Shown piece after piece: positions 9,069-18,675 of a DNA stretch of 64,000 bases (positions within the stretch are counted from its first letter, which is position 1; every line of letters begins with the position of its first letter). The position numbers were made by a program, and so were the translations under genes. This stretch comes from Jannaschia donghaensis (GTDB lineage: Bacteria > Pseudomonadota > Alphaproteobacteria > Rhodobacterales > Rhodobacteraceae): assembly GCF_001403795.1 (NCBI RefSeq), contig NZ_CXSU01000011.1, positions 148,985-212,984 on the forward strand, written 5' to 3'. The notes beneath the pieces were generated by a model. That model was not told where the DNA came from and made no database searches. It saw nothing but the letters and a program-made list of their open reading frames with translations.

Positions 9069-9925
9069 GGCCGTCGGAAGATCAGGTCCTTGGCAGCCAG
9101 ACCGGCACCGCCCGTGATCAACAGGCAGGCAAGCGCCACCGCCCAGGTCAGCGTCGCCTGACCCGCCCCGATCAACACGAAGGTCGACAAAAGCGGCGCA
9201 CCATAGCTGGCCGCCCCCAGCACCGGCAGATCGCCGCGCTTGACCCCGATGTCCCATAGAAAGAAGGCAAGACCGACGGGTCCGAGGCCCAGCCCCAGGA
9301 TGGCGAGCCATTCGGTCCCCTGCGGAACAACGGTGGACTCCAGCGCCAGATGGGCCACCAGCGACAGCGCCGCGGTGGCCAAGCAGAACCCGGTCACGGC
9401 GTCCGTCGGAACATCGGCGAACCGGCGCGACAGCACCGAATACCCCGCCCAGAAGAAGGCGGCGACAAAAGCGATGGCATAGCCCGCCGCATGGTCGGAC
9501 GACAGCGCGACCCCCTGCCCCCCGGTCACGATCAGGGCCGCCCCCGCCAACCCCAGCAGCGCGCCGATCAAGTGATGCGCCCGCAGGCCAGTGCCAAGCG
9601 ACGACAGCAATACGATGAGCAGCGGCCAGAGATAGGCGATCAGGCTGGCCTGCACCGGGGGCGCGGCGCGCAACGCCAGCACATAAAGAAGGTGATAGCC
9701 GAAGAGGCCACCCACCCCCAGCGCCCAGACCGGCCAGGGCTGACGCCAGGCGGTCCATCCGCGCCGCCGCCATCCCGCGATCAGGCCCATCGTGCCACCC
9801 ACCGCAAAGCACATCGCCAGAAGCTGAAACGGCGGCACGTCGCCCGACAGCGTCGTGAACAGCGCCAGTGTCGCCCAGAGAACGACGGCACCGAAGCCCG
9901 CCAATGTCGCCATGTCACGCGTCAT
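9065..9925 (-). CDS. EamA/DMT family transporter
   Basis: A 286-residue protein with about ten transmembrane helices arranged as two EamA repeats (first beginning ATLAGFGAVVLWATLALFT, second near AGYAIAFVAAFFWAGYSVL). The pattern resembles YddG-like exporters of aromatic amino acids, but the substrate cannot be read from sequence. Two start codons are possible, at 9925 or 9913; I took the longer. Its stop overlaps the convergent ABC ATPase gene by four bases. Confidence 0.9.
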   Translation of the reverse strand: MTRDMATLAGFGAVVLWATLALFTTLSGDVPPFQLLAMCFAVGGTMGLIAGWRRRGWTAWRQPWPVWALGVGGLFGYHLLYVLALRAAPPVQASLIAYLWPLLIVLLSSLGTGLRAHHLIGALLGLAGAALIVTGGQGVALSSDHAAGYAIAFVAAFFWAGYSVLSRRFADVPTDAVTGFCLATAALSLVAHLALESTVVPQGTEWLAILGLGLGPVGLAFFLWDIGVKRGDLPVLGAASYGAPLLSTFVLIGAGQATLTWAVALACLLITGGAGLAAKDLIFRRP

Positions 9926-9992
9926 GCACCTTCGGATGACCGCTTGATCGCACGGGGGCAAGGTGTAGCGTTCAAACGAACACGGAGGATGT

Positions 9993-11168
9993 ATGGCGGA
10001 CAGGATCGTGATCATAGGCGGCGCCATCATGGGGTCGAGCCTGGCCTGGTGGTTGACGGACCTGGGGCATCCCGCATCCGACATCACCGTGGTGGAGCGT
10101 GATTCGACCTACGCCGCCTGCGGCACCGCCTTCACCAACAGCTGCATCCGGCAGCAGTTCGGCAACCCTCTCAACATCGCGGTCAGCCAATTCGGGGTGG
10201 AGTGTATCCGCAACTTCCAGACCATCATGGACGATGCGCGCGTGCCGCCGATTCACTTTCACCCCTTCGGCTACATGTATCTGGCCGACACGCCCGAGGC
10301 GGAGGCGAACCTGCGCCGGATGCACGGGGTGCAGGTCGCGTCGGGGGCCGGCACGCGGCTGATGTCGCCCGACGACATCGCGCGCGACTTCCCGTTCTAC
10401 GACACGGCCGGGCTTCGGCTGGGGGCCCACGGCACGCGAGACGAGGGGTATTTCGACGGGACGACCATGTTCGACTGGTGGCGGCGCTGCGCCTGCGATC
10501 GGGGCGTGACCTATCTGACGGACACGGTGATCGGCATCGACACGTCGGGCGGACGGGTCGGCGGCGTGACGCTGGCGTCCGGGGCGCGGCTGGGTGCGGA
10601 CATCGTGGTCAACGCCGCCGGCACGCGCGGCGCGGCGGTGGCGCGGATGGCAGGCCTGGATTTGCCGGTGGAGCCGCGCAAACGCTACACTTGGGTTTTC
10701 TCGGCCGCGCGCCCGCTGGACCGCGACCTGCCGCTGACCATCGACCCGTCGGGCGTTCACGTGCGTCAGGACGGCGCGAACTACCTGGCCGGGGCGACGC
10801 CCGACATGGACCCCGCCGTCGACCCCGAGGATTTCGCGGGCGACTGGGCCATCTGGGAAGACAAGGTCTGGCCGGCCATCGCCGCCCGCATCCCCGCATT
10901 CGAGGAGATCCGCGTGACGCAAAGCTGGGTCGGGCACTACGATTACAACACGTTCGACCAGAATGCCGTGGTGGGCCCGCACGGCGACTTGCCGGGGTTC
11001 CACACGCTAAACGGGTTTTCGGGGCATGGGTTGCAACAGTCGCCCGCCATGGGGCGGGGCCTGGCCGAATACCTGATCCACGGGTCCTATCGTACGTTGG
11101 ACCTGACGCCGTTCGGGCCAGACCGCATCGCGACCGGCGTGCATTTCCCCGAGTCGGCGGTCATCTGA
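9993..11168 (+). CDS. FAD-dependent oxidoreductase, DAO family, FOXRED1-like
   Basis: A 391-residue flavoprotein. The N-terminal dinucleotide-binding motif is IVIIGGAIMGSSLAWWL. NSCIRQQFGNP follows, and near the C-terminus are YDYNTFDQNAVVG and GFSGHGLQQSPAMGR. These segments resemble human FOXRED1, a complex I assembly factor, more than sarcosine or glycine oxidases. Bacterial members may nevertheless oxidise a small amine. No signal peptide is present. It is divergent from the EamA gene and stands alone. Confidence 0.88.
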   Translation: MADRIVIIGGAIMGSSLAWWLTDLGHPASDITVVERDSTYAACGTAFTNSCIRQQFGNPLNIAVSQFGVECIRNFQTIMDDARVPPIHFHPFGYMYLADTPEAEANLRRMHGVQVASGAGTRLMSPDDIARDFPFYDTAGLRLGAHGTRDEGYFDGTTMFDWWRRCACDRGVTYLTDTVIGIDTSGGRVGGVTLASGARLGADIVVNAAGTRGAAVARMAGLDLPVEPRKRYTWVFSAARPLDRDLPLTIDPSGVHVRQDGANYLAGATPDMDPAVDPEDFAGDWAIWEDKVWPAIAARIPAFEEIRVTQSWVGHYDYNTFDQNAVVGPHGDLPGFHTLNGFSGHGLQQSPAMGRGLAEYLIHGSYRTLDLTPFGPDRIATGVHFPESAVI

Positions 11169-11252
11169 ATCGCCCCCGGCGGACCCCGCCCGCCCCGCAA
11201 CAATCGCGAATTTGCCCAAATTCGGACGGATTCCGCGGTCATTCCGGTCGTC

Positions 11253-11885
11253 ATGAAACAGATTCTCGTTCCCCTGGCCGTCATGGCCGCGTTCATCCTG
11301 CCCGCAGGCGAAGCTGGCGCGGCGGTCATCGGAACCTATGATTTCGACTATTCCGACACGGGCAACCGCAGTGGGCAGGGTCGGGATCAGAATGCCAATG
11401 GCGTGCTTATCTCGGACGACGGCTCGACGTTCCGCGACAGCTTCTCCTTCGGGGATCTGAGCGGCGCAATCATCGAATCGTTCGATCTGTCGTTCACCTT
11501 CTCGGGTGCCGGACCGACGTCTTTCACCATCTTCACCCTCGAAGAATGGACCGTTACGCTGGAGGGCAGCGATCCCACCGGCACATCCGACGATCTGTTC
11601 GGCACGCTCGTGGATGCAACTGCCCCTCTGGCCGGGACGATCGACGCGACCACCGCTCCGGGAAGTTCGTTCTTCGACGATGCCCTTGCAAATCTCGGCT
11701 TCGACTTCTCGTTCGAGCAGGACGGCCTTCTCCCCGGCAACAGCTTCCGCCTGGCCGGCGCATCGCTGAGCGTGAACGGCACCGCCGCCGTCGTGCCCCT
11801 GCCGGCACCGGGGTTCCTGCTGCTTGCGGCCCTCGGAGGTCTTGCCATGCTGCGGCGACGCAAGACAGCCGATGTCGTTGCCTGA
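11253..11885 (+). CDS. VPLPA-CTERM sorting domain secreted protein (copy 1)
   Basis: A 210-residue exported protein. The signal peptide spans residues 1 to about 24 (MKQILVPLAVMAAFILPAGE, then AGA). The mature part begins AAVIGTYDFDY. The C-terminus carries [18 protein letters not shown] followed by RRRK, the three-part VPLPA-CTERM signal processed by an exosortase (XrtD type). The body is beta-rich and acidic with no recognised domain. It is paralogous to the next gene, with shared AAVIGTY, DALANL and VNG motifs. The product is expected to be sorted to the cell surface or exopolymer matrix. Confidence 0.9.
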   Translation: MKQILVPLAVMAAFILPAGEAGAAVIGTYDFDYSDTGNRSGQGRDQNANGVLISDDGSTFRDSFSFGDLSGAIIESFDLSFTFSGAGPTSFTIFTLEEWTVTLEGSDPTGTSDDLFGTLVDATAPLAGTIDATTAPGSSFFDDALANLGFDFSFEQDGLLPGNSFRLAGASLSVNGTAAVVPLPAPGFLLLAALGGLAMLRRRKTADVVA

Positions 11886-11912
11886 TCCGTGGCACCCTTC
11901 GGGGGCACGGGC

Positions 11913-12563
11913 ATGATCAAGGCGCTCACGACCAAACTGGGCCTCCTCCTCGTCTGCCTGCTGGGTCTATCATCTCCGGTGGATGCGGCGGTGATCGGCA
12001 CCTATGTGCACGACTACGGCCGCAACGGCGGACGGGTTGCGCCCCAGACCTACGGGCGATTGCAGGGCGATCGCGTCGTGATCCGCGACTCCACCAACGG
12101 CGTCACGGATTTCGCCGATTCCATCGACCTGTCCGGCATCGGCGTGGTCGGCACGGATGTGACGGTCGACAGTATCGACCTCGATCTGGTGTTCGACCGC
12201 GCCGGGCCGAACCCGCGCAATTCGGAAAACTGGTTCGTGGAAATTTCGGGGGCCGGGTCCGGCTTCGGGCTGAGCACGATCGCCCTTTTGGAAGACCGCC
12301 TGTCCCCGCAGACCGTCACCCTGACGGCCGGCAGCGATGCCTTCGATGCCGCGCTGGCGAACCTTCGCCTCGACTTCACGTTTTCGGAACCGGGCTTCGG
12401 GCGCAGCGACACCTTCCGCCTGTTCAGCGCGACCGTCCGCGTCAACGGGTCGGTCATCGCCGCCGTGCCGCTTCCGGCGCCCGGTTTTCTGCTGCTGGCG
12501 GGGCTGGGCGGGCTGGCGTTCCTGCGCCGCAAGCCCGATCCAAAGGGCGCGCCTCAGACGTAG
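11913..12563 (+). CDS. VPLPA-CTERM sorting domain secreted protein (copy 2)
   Basis: A 216-residue paralogue of the preceding gene, 27 bases downstream of it and probably cotranscribed. It has a signal peptide ([17 protein letters not shown]), a mature start [12 protein letters not shown], a central beta-rich region and the C-terminal [19 protein letters not shown] plus LRRK tripartite sorting signal. I used the ATG at 11913, preceded by a GGGGGCACGGG stretch, instead of an in-frame GTG at 11889. The last ten bases overlap the convergent xylA gene. The function beyond exosortase-dependent sorting is unknown. Confidence 0.88.
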   Translation: MIKALTTKLGLLLVCLLGLSSPVDAAVIGTYVHDYGRNGGRVAPQTYGRLQGDRVVIRDSTNGVTDFADSIDLSGIGVVGTDVTVDSIDLDLVFDRAGPNPRNSENWFVEISGAGSGFGLSTIALLEDRLSPQTVTLTAGSDAFDAALANLRLDFTFSEPGFGRSDTFRLFSATVRVNGSVIAAVPLPAPGFLLLAGLGGLAFLRRKPDPKGAPQT

Positions 12564-13846
12564 CGGTTGAGGATGTTTTCCAACCGCTCCTGCCGGCCTG
12601 ACACGGGGTCGGGATTGATCCCCTGCGCCTGCACCCGCGCCGCGATCGACCCCAGATCGGACGTCAACAGATCGCCCTGCGCATCCCACCCGGCATAGCG
12701 GGCATTGCGCGCCGCCTCCAACTCTCCGCCTTCGATCATCGCGGCCGCAGCCTTCAGACCCCGCGCGCAGACGTCCATCGCGCCGACATGCGCCGCAATC
12801 AGATCGACCGGGTCCAGCGACTGACGGCGCAGCTTGGCATCGAAATTGGTGCCGCCCGTGGTGAAGCCACCCGCCATCAACACCTCGTAATAGGCGCGTG
12901 CAACTTCCGGCACGTTGTCGGGAAACTGGTCCGTATCCCAACCCGATTGGTAGTCGTTGCGGTTCATGTCGATGGACCCGAAGATCCCCAGGGACCGCGC
13001 CATGGCCAGCTCGTGCTCGAAGCTGTGACCTGCCAGAATCGCGTGGCCCTGTTCGAGGTTCATCTTCACCTCCCCTTCCAGCCCGAAATCCTTGAGGAAG
13101 CCATAAACCGTGGCGACGTCGTAATCGTATTGGTGCTTGGTCGGTTCCTGCGGTTTCGGCTCGATCAAGATGGCACCGTCGAAGCCGATCTTCTTGGCAT
13201 ACTCGACAACCATGCACAGGAAGCGCCCCGCCTGTTCACGCTCGCGCTTCAGATCGGTGTTCAGAAGCGTCTCATAGCCTTCGCGCCCGCCCCACAAAAC
13301 GTAGTTTTCACCGCCCAGCTTGTGCGTCGCGTCGATGCAGGTCTTCACCGTCGCGGCCGCAAAGGCAAAGACATCCGGGTCGGGGTTGGTTGCGGCACCC
13401 GACATGTAGCGACGGTGGGAAAACAGATTGGCCGTCCCCCAAAGCAGCTTGGGCCCGCCCGCCTTCATCTTATCGCCGATATAGTCGGTGATCTCCTCCA
13501 ACCGCGCGGTATTCTCGGCGAAGTCGGCACCCTCTGGCCGAATGTCGGCGTCGTGGAAGCAGTAGTACGGCTGGCCCAGGATCTCGAACATCTCGAAAGC
13601 GACGTCGGCCTTGAGCTTGGCAAGCTCCATCGTCTCCCCGAACCAAGGCCGCTCGAACGTCTGGCCGCCGAAGGGGTCGCCGCCGGGCCAGGCGAAGCTG
13701 TGCCACCAAGCGACGGCGAACCGCAGGTGATCTTCCATCCGCTTGCCCATGATGACCTCCTCCGCGTCGTAGTGGCGATAGGACAGGTCGTCGGTGGCGT
13801 TCGCGTCGAATCGCACCTTGTCGATACCGGCGAAGAAATCGGTCAT
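12554..13846 (-). CDS. xylA: Xylose isomerase
   Basis: A 430-residue enzyme converting D-xylose to D-xylulose in the cytoplasm, using divalent metals. Family motifs are [14 protein letters not shown], the catalytic-histidine region [11 protein letters not shown], the metal-ligand regions [17 protein letters not shown] and [18 protein letters not shown], and [17 protein letters not shown]. The length matches the E. coli-type (class II) enzyme. It is the last gene of the xylF-H-G-B-A operon, starting one base after xylB ends. Confidence 0.98.
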   Translation of the reverse strand: MTDFFAGIDKVRFDANATDDLSYRHYDAEEVIMGKRMEDHLRFAVAWWHSFAWPGGDPFGGQTFERPWFGETMELAKLKADVAFEMFEILGQPYYCFHDADIRPEGADFAENTARLEEITDYIGDKMKAGGPKLLWGTANLFSHRRYMSGAATNPDPDVFAFAAATVKTCIDATHKLGGENYVLWGGREGYETLLNTDLKREREQAGRFLCMVVEYAKKIGFDGAILIEPKPQEPTKHQYDYDVATVYGFLKDFGLEGEVKMNLEQGHAILAGHSFEHELAMARSLGIFGSIDMNRNDYQSGWDTDQFPDNVPEVARAYYEVLMAGGFTTGGTNFDAKLRRQSLDPVDLIAAHVGAMDVCARGLKAAAAMIEGGELEAARNARYAGWDAQGDLLTSDLGSIAARVQAQGINPDPVSGRQERLENILNRYV

Positions 13847-13847
13847 C

Positions 13848-15281
13848 TCAGAAATCCTTGAGCAGTTGATAGGCGCGGCGGTAGCGCGCGTGACCGGCGG
13901 CGAAAGCGTCAGTCAGATGAGTGTTAGGGTCATAGGTGCGGTCGACGACCGGGGGCGTCGCAATCTCCGCGCCCTCGCCCGTGGCGGCCATCCGGCCCAG
14001 TCGCGCTGCCCCCAGCGCGGCCCCGAACTCGCCCTGCGCGGGCAGGTCCAGTGGAATGTCCAGCGTCGTGGTCAGAATCCGCAGCCAATAATCCGACCGC
14101 GCGCCGCCCCCCATCGCCAGCGCCCGCGGAACATTCGTGCCCGTCGCGGCAAGGGCATCGCGGCAATCGGCGAAAGCATAGGCGACCCCCTCCATCACGG
14201 CGCGCGCGGCGGCCCGGGCATCAGTGGCGTGTTCGAGGCCGAGGAACTGACCCCGGATGGCGGCATCGTTGTGCGGCGTCCGCTCTCCCCCCAGATAGGG
14301 CAGGAACAGCGGCTTGCCGGGCGCGCGCAGCGGCTCCAGATCGGTGGTCAGATGCGCGGCAGACTGCCCCGTCAGCGTCGACAGCCAATTGAGCGCATCG
14401 GTGGCCGCCAAGATCACACCCATCTGATGCCACGTGTCGGGCACCGCGTGGCAAAAGGCGTGGACGGCGGTGTCCGGGTCGGGGCGATATGCGTCCGTCG
14501 CGGCAAACAATACGCCGGAGGTTCCCAGCGACAGGAACGCCGCGCCATCGGACACGCAGCCCGCGCCGATGGCGGCGGCGGCGTTGTCGCCCGCCCCGCC
14601 CGCGACGGGAACGCGCGGCAGACCCACCTGCGCCGCAAGATCGGCGCGCAGGGTACCGCTGATTTGCGAGCCATCGACCAGGCGGGGCATGTGATCGCGG
14701 GTCAGGTGGCACGCGGCCAGAAGATCGTCGGACCAGTCGCGCGCGCCCGTATCCAGCCAAGCCGTCCCTGCGGCATCCGACATCTCCGACACGCAATCAC
14801 CGGTCAGGAACAGGCGCAGGTAATCCTTGGGCAGCAATATCTTTTTGGTGCGCGCGAAGACGTCCGGTTCGGTCCGGCGCACCCATTCGACCTTGGGCGC
14901 CGTAAAGCCGGGGAACACGATATTGCCGGTTCCGCTGCGAAACCGCGGGTCCGCGTCCAATTCTGCGGCTTGCGCGTGCGCACGCGTGTCGTTCCACAAC
15001 AGGCAGGGGCGCAGCGCGCGATCGTCCGCCCCGACCATCGTGGCCCCGTGCATGTGCCCGGCCAGACCGATGCCGTGCAGGCCGCTGCAATCGTGTTTTG
15101 CGGCCAGGGCCGTCAGCGCGTCGCGCGCGGCATTGCACCAGCTTTCCGGCGATTGCTCGGACCAGCCATCGCGGGGTCGCTGAACCGACAGGGGTACGGA
15201 ATGTTCAGCCAGAACCCGGTCGTGCGCGTCGATCAGGATCGCCTTGAGCGACGACGTGCCAAGGTCGAGGCCGATGAACAT
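13848..15281 (-). CDS. xylB: Xylulokinase
   Basis: A 477-residue FGGY-family carbohydrate kinase that phosphorylates D-xylulose with ATP. The N-terminus [18 protein letters not shown] is the phosphate-binding motif; GLAGHMHGA is near residue 75. The C-terminal half has [18 protein letters not shown] and [14 protein letters not shown]. Its start codon shares one base with the xylG stop (TGATG), and xylA follows one base after its end. With xylA it forms the isomerase route from xylose to xylulose 5-phosphate. Confidence 0.97.
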   Translation of the reverse strand: MFIGLDLGTSSLKAILIDAHDRVLAEHSVPLSVQRPRDGWSEQSPESWCNAARDALTALAAKHDCSGLHGIGLAGHMHGATMVGADDRALRPCLLWNDTRAHAQAAELDADPRFRSGTGNIVFPGFTAPKVEWVRRTEPDVFARTKKILLPKDYLRLFLTGDCVSEMSDAAGTAWLDTGARDWSDDLLAACHLTRDHMPRLVDGSQISGTLRADLAAQVGLPRVPVAGGAGDNAAAAIGAGCVSDGAAFLSLGTSGVLFAATDAYRPDPDTAVHAFCHAVPDTWHQMGVILAATDALNWLSTLTGQSAAHLTTDLEPLRAPGKPLFLPYLGGERTPHNDAAIRGQFLGLEHATDARAAARAVMEGVAYAFADCRDALAATGTNVPRALAMGGGARSDYWLRILTTTLDIPLDLPAQGEFGAALGAARLGRMAATGEGAEIATPPVVDRTYDPNTHLTDAFAAGHARYRRAYQLLKDF

Positions 15282-16030
15282 CAGGCGGCTGCTTTTGGGT
15301 TCTTGCCGAGAATAATCATCGACAGGATGTCGTCCTCGGTCACATCCTCCACCCGTTCGGTGCCGACCATCTTGCCATTCTTCATCACCGACACCCGGTC
15401 GCAGAGGTCCATCATCTCCCGCGTGTCGTGACTGATGAGGAAAATACCCAAGCCCTGCGCCTTCAACTCCTGAATCAGATCGGCGACCATCTTGGTCTCA
15501 TGCACGCCCAGCGCCGCCGTCGGCTCGTCCATGATGAGGATGCGGGCGTTGAAATACACGGCACGGGCAATGGCGACGGATTGGCGCTGGCCGCCCGACA
15601 GGGCTGATACCGGCTCGTTGATCTTTTTGAAGTTGGGGTTCAGGCGCGCCATGATCCTGCGCGTCTCCGCCTCCATCCGCGCGTCGTCCACCAGGCCAAA
15701 GCGGTTCGTCAACTCGCGCCCCAGGAACAGGTTCGCGGGGGCGTCCAAGTTATCGGCCAGCGCCAGCGTCTGATAGATCGTCTCGATGTTGTAGCGCCGG
15801 GCGTCGGCGGGGCTGCGGATCTCCGCCTCCTGCCCGTCGATGCGGATCGTGCCGGAATCGCGGGCGTACGCCCCCGACAGGATCTTGATCAGCGTCGATT
15901 TTCCGGCCCCGTTGTGACCCAGCAGGCCGACGACTTCGCCGGCATGCAGGTTCAGGCTGACGTCATCGACGGCGCGCACGCCCCCGAAGGCGATCGAAAT
16001 GTTTTCGAGTTCGACAAGTGGCGTAGCCAT
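15281..16030 (-). CDS. xylG: Xylose ABC importer ATP-binding protein (single-domain XylG-like)
   Basis: A 249-residue ABC ATPase of the sugar-importer (CUT2) type: Walker [10 protein letters not shown], signature LSGGQRQS, Walker B ILIMDEPT and LISHD. E. coli XylG has two fused ATPase domains and about 510 residues; this protein has one and presumably works as a homodimer. It lies between the permease and kinase genes with one-base overlaps on both sides. The substrate is inferred from the operon. Confidence 0.93.
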   Translation of the reverse strand: MATPLVELENISIAFGGVRAVDDVSLNLHAGEVVGLLGHNGAGKSTLIKILSGAYARDSGTIRIDGQEAEIRSPADARRYNIETIYQTLALADNLDAPANLFLGRELTNRFGLVDDARMEAETRRIMARLNPNFKKINEPVSALSGGQRQSVAIARAVYFNARILIMDEPTAALGVHETKMVADLIQELKAQGLGIFLISHDTREMMDLCDRVSVMKNGKMVGTERVEDVTEDDILSMIILGKNPKAAA

Positions 16031-17322
16031 CAGTCCCGTGCCCCCGTGCGCTTGCGATAGATGATGTCGATCCAGACGGCCAAGACGAGGACCGATCCGA
16101 CGACGATGTTCTGCAGCGGTGCGTCGACGCCGACCATTGCCATGCCCGATTGCAGCGACTGCATGATCAGCGCGCCGATGATGGCCCCGTGGATCGTGCC
16201 GATCCCGCCCTTGAGCGCGGTCCCCCCGATCACGGCCGCCGCGATAACGCGCAACTCGTCCAGGATGCCGATGTCGTTGGAGTGGTTCGTCAACCGGGCC
16301 GAGGCCACGACAGCGGATATCGCGCAGAGCACACCCATCAGCGCGAAGATCTTGACCGTCAGCATCTTGGTATCGATGCCCGACAGTTCGGCGGCGTCGG
16401 GGTTGCCGCCGGTGGCGAAGATATAGCGGCCAAACCGCGTGCGCCCCGCGATCACGGTCATCACGATGGCGACGGCGATCAGCAGGACGATGGAAATCGG
16501 CACGCCGTAGCCTTCGGTGTATCCCTCGGGCATGGTCAGGCCCTGCGCGTCGAATCGGCGCTGCAACACGCGGCTGGGCACCTGATAGGCGTTCAGAAGG
16601 GCGACGAAGCCAAGGATGCCGCCGGTGACGATGGCCATGACGGCAACTTCTGCCCACACCGGCTTGACCGGGAAATCATGGGCGATCTTGCTGCGCCGCG
16701 CGCCCCACAGCGCCCAGATCGCGACGGCCGCCGCGGCCAGACCCAGGATCCAGCTGCCGGTCACGCCCAGCGTGCCATTGATGCCGCCGAATTTCTGGAA
16801 CGTCGGGTCGAGCGGGCCGATGGTCTGACCGTTGGTCAGGTACCAAGCCACGTTGCGCCACACCAGAAGTCCGCCCAGCGTCACGATGAAGGCCGGAATG
16901 GCGAGATAACCGACGAGATAGCCGTGGAAGCCCCCGATCACCGCGCCCGCCACGATGCCGAAGGCGATCGCGACCCAAGGGGTCAGCGGATGACCCAACC
17001 CGAAGCCCAGCATATCCGGCATGATGGCGGTCTGCGTCATCGCCATCACAGCCGAACATGTGGCCAGGACGGACCCGACGCTCAGGTCGATGTGGCGGGT
17101 GACGATGATGAAGACCATCCCGGTCGCCATGATGGCGACGGAGGCCGTCTGGATCGTCAGATTGAACAGGTTGCGCGGCGTGATGAACCGTCCACCCGAC
17201 GCGATGTCGAAGGCCACCGCGATCACGATGAAGGCCCCGATCATGCCCAGAAGGCGGGTGTCGAGGTCCAGCGCCTTCCAGCCCGTGCGGGGCGAGGCGG
17301 GGGCGGTTGCTGTATCGGTCAT
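16030..17322 (-). CDS. xylH: Xylose ABC importer permease XylH-like
   Basis: A 430-residue multi-spanning inner membrane protein of the branched-chain/ribose-type permease family. Characteristic segments are [37 protein letters not shown] and [19 protein letters not shown]. About ten to twelve transmembrane helices are visible. It shares one base with xylG downstream, and a stable hairpin separates it from xylF upstream. It forms the pore of the xylose importer. Confidence 0.95.
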   Translation of the reverse strand: MTDTATAPASPRTGWKALDLDTRLLGMIGAFIVIAVAFDIASGGRFITPRNLFNLTIQTASVAIMATGMVFIIVTRHIDLSVGSVLATCSAVMAMTQTAIMPDMLGFGLGHPLTPWVAIAFGIVAGAVIGGFHGYLVGYLAIPAFIVTLGGLLVWRNVAWYLTNGQTIGPLDPTFQKFGGINGTLGVTGSWILGLAAAAVAIWALWGARRSKIAHDFPVKPVWAEVAVMAIVTGGILGFVALLNAYQVPSRVLQRRFDAQGLTMPEGYTEGYGVPISIVLLIAVAIVMTVIAGRTRFGRYIFATGGNPDAAELSGIDTKMLTVKIFALMGVLCAISAVVASARLTNHSNDIGILDELRVIAAAVIGGTALKGGIGTIHGAIIGALIMQSLQSGMAMVGVDAPLQNIVVGSVLVLAVWIDIIYRKRTGARD

Positions 17323-17389
17323 GGGAACTCCGGGACGGAAAGGTCGGGCGATGCGAAAGGGGCATCGACGCGGAGGAAAGAAAGGGGGT

Positions 17390-17417
17390 CGGCCCGCCCC
17401 GCGAACGGGACAGGCCG
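17390..17417 (-). terminator. Stable intercistronic hairpin between xylF and xylH
   Basis: Twelve consecutive base pairs (two of them G-T) close on a TTCG loop, read on the minus strand as CGGCCTGTCCCG-TTCG-CGGGGCGGGCCG. A pyrimidine stretch containing TTTCTTT follows. It begins just after the xylF stop. Such structures after binding-protein genes usually cause partial termination or protect the upstream transcript, allowing more XylF than membrane components. Confidence 0.65.
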
Positions 17418-17429
17418 GGGATCACACGA

Positions 17430-18464
17430 TCAGCTGCAGGGCGCGGGGCCGCCGTCCACACCCTGGCACAGGGCGTCGACTTCGATCCAACCGGCGTCGG
17501 TCACGACCGACAGGTTGTCCTGGGTGATCGGCACGGGGGCGAGGAACATGGCGTTCATCTCGGTCCCCGCCGGGGAGGTCCACTCGATCGCGCCTTCGAT
17601 TTCCTGCGGCTCGGTGCCACCGGACAGGGCGACGGCGATCTCGGCTGCGGCCTTGCCCAAGGCGCGGGCGTCCTTCCAGACGGACACGGTCTGCGTCCCC
17701 ATGGCGACACGGTTCAGCGCGGCGTGATCGCCGTCCTGACCGGACACCGGGATGCCATCCATGCCTTGCGCCGTAAGGGCTGCGACCACGCCACCGGCGG
17801 TGCCGTCGTTCGACGCGACCACGGCATCGACGCCGTTATCGTTGGCCGTCAGGATCTGCTCCATGTTGCGCTGGGCGTTCGCGGGCAGCCAGCCGTCGGT
17901 ATAGGCTTCGCCGACGATGGTGATATCACCGGCGTCGATGGCCTCCTGCAGGATCTCCTGCTGACCGCCGCGCAGGAAGTCGGCGTTCGGGTCGGTGCCG
18001 GAGCCCTTGATCATGACGTAGTTGCCGGTGGGCTGTTCGGCCAGAACGGCGCGGGCCTGCATGCGGCCGACCTCGACGTTGTCGAACGTCAGGTAGAACG
18101 CATAGGGGTCTTCGATCAGACGGTCGTAACCGACGACCGGAATACCCTCGTTCTGCGCGGCCGTGACGGCCGGGCCGATGGCCTGACTGTCCTGGGCCAG
18201 AATGATCAGGGCATCGACACCCTGCGCGATCAGACTCTCGACGTCCGAAAGCTGCTTGGATGCAGACGATTGCGCATCGGCGGACACATAGGTCGCGCCG
18301 GCGGCTTCGAGGGCCGCGACGATGGCGGCTTCGTCGGTCTTCCAGCGCTCTTCCTGAAAGTTGGACCAGCTGACGCCGACGGTGGGCGCATGGGCGTCCG
18401 CATGGGCCATCGTGCCTGCAAAGGTCATCGAGGCGGCAACGGCCGCCGTCATAAGGTTCTTCAT
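17430..18464 (-). CDS. xylF: Xylose-binding periplasmic protein
   Basis: A 344-residue periplasmic sugar-binding protein with signal peptide MKNLMTAAVAASMTFAGTMAHA. The mature part has PTVGVSWSNFQEERWKTDEAA, typical of XylF, then ALIILAQDS and VVASNDGTAGG in the hinge and ligand-binding regions. It is the first gene of the xyl operon, with its promoter in the 212-base gap shared with the ROK regulator gene. It captures xylose and delivers it to XylGH. Confidence 0.96.
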   Translation of the reverse strand: MKNLMTAAVAASMTFAGTMAHADAHAPTVGVSWSNFQEERWKTDEAAIVAALEAAGATYVSADAQSSASKQLSDVESLIAQGVDALIILAQDSQAIGPAVTAAQNEGIPVVGYDRLIEDPYAFYLTFDNVEVGRMQARAVLAEQPTGNYVMIKGSGTDPNADFLRGGQQEILQEAIDAGDITIVGEAYTDGWLPANAQRNMEQILTANDNGVDAVVASNDGTAGGVVAALTAQGMDGIPVSGQDGDHAALNRVAMGTQTVSVWKDARALGKAAAEIAVALSGGTEPQEIEGAIEWTSPAGTEMNAMFLAPVPITQDNLSVVTDAGWIEVDALCQGVDGGPAPCS

Positions 18465-18523
18465 GGTATCCTCCCGTTGATCGCAAAACGGGTCGCACCT
18501 CTGCGGGTGGCCCGGATCGGATA

Positions 18524-18556
18524 CGGCATCGAAACAAGTTTTTATTCGATTGTCAA
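18524..18556 (-). promoter_or_regulatory. Predicted xylF promoter
   Basis: On the minus strand TTGACA (18556-18551) is followed after 17 bases by TTCGAT, a reasonable -35/-10 pair in an AT-rich island within GC-rich DNA. It lies about 60 bases upstream of the xylF start, and its -35 box forms one arm of an inverted repeat. Confidence 0.5.
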
Positions 18557-18568
18557 AATTAATTTGAC
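18552..18568. promoter_or_regulatory. Inverted repeat GTCAAA-N5-TTTGAC, candidate xyl operator
   Basis: Perfect six-base arms around ATTAA, at the centre of the divergent xylF/ROK regulator region. The arms also supply the -35 boxes of both predicted promoters, so a protein bound here would block both. It is a plausible site for the adjacent ROK regulator, but the symmetry may partly reflect two facing -35 boxes. Confidence 0.5.
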
Positions 18569-18592
18569 CTCAGGCCGGAAGAATCGTTCAAT
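18564..18592 (+). promoter_or_regulatory. Predicted promoter of the ROK regulator gene
   Basis: TTGACC (18564-18569), a 17-base spacer and TTCAAT (18587-18592) read rightward, about 85 bases ahead of the regulator's ATG. The -35 box overlaps the inverted repeat shared with the xylF promoter, suggesting autoregulation. Confidence 0.45.
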
Positions 18593-18675
18593 CGATCTTG
18601 GAAAAACGGCTAGCAACAGCGCCGGATGCCGCGTTTTCATGCGGTCGGAGGATTTTTAGTTGCCGAATCGAATTA

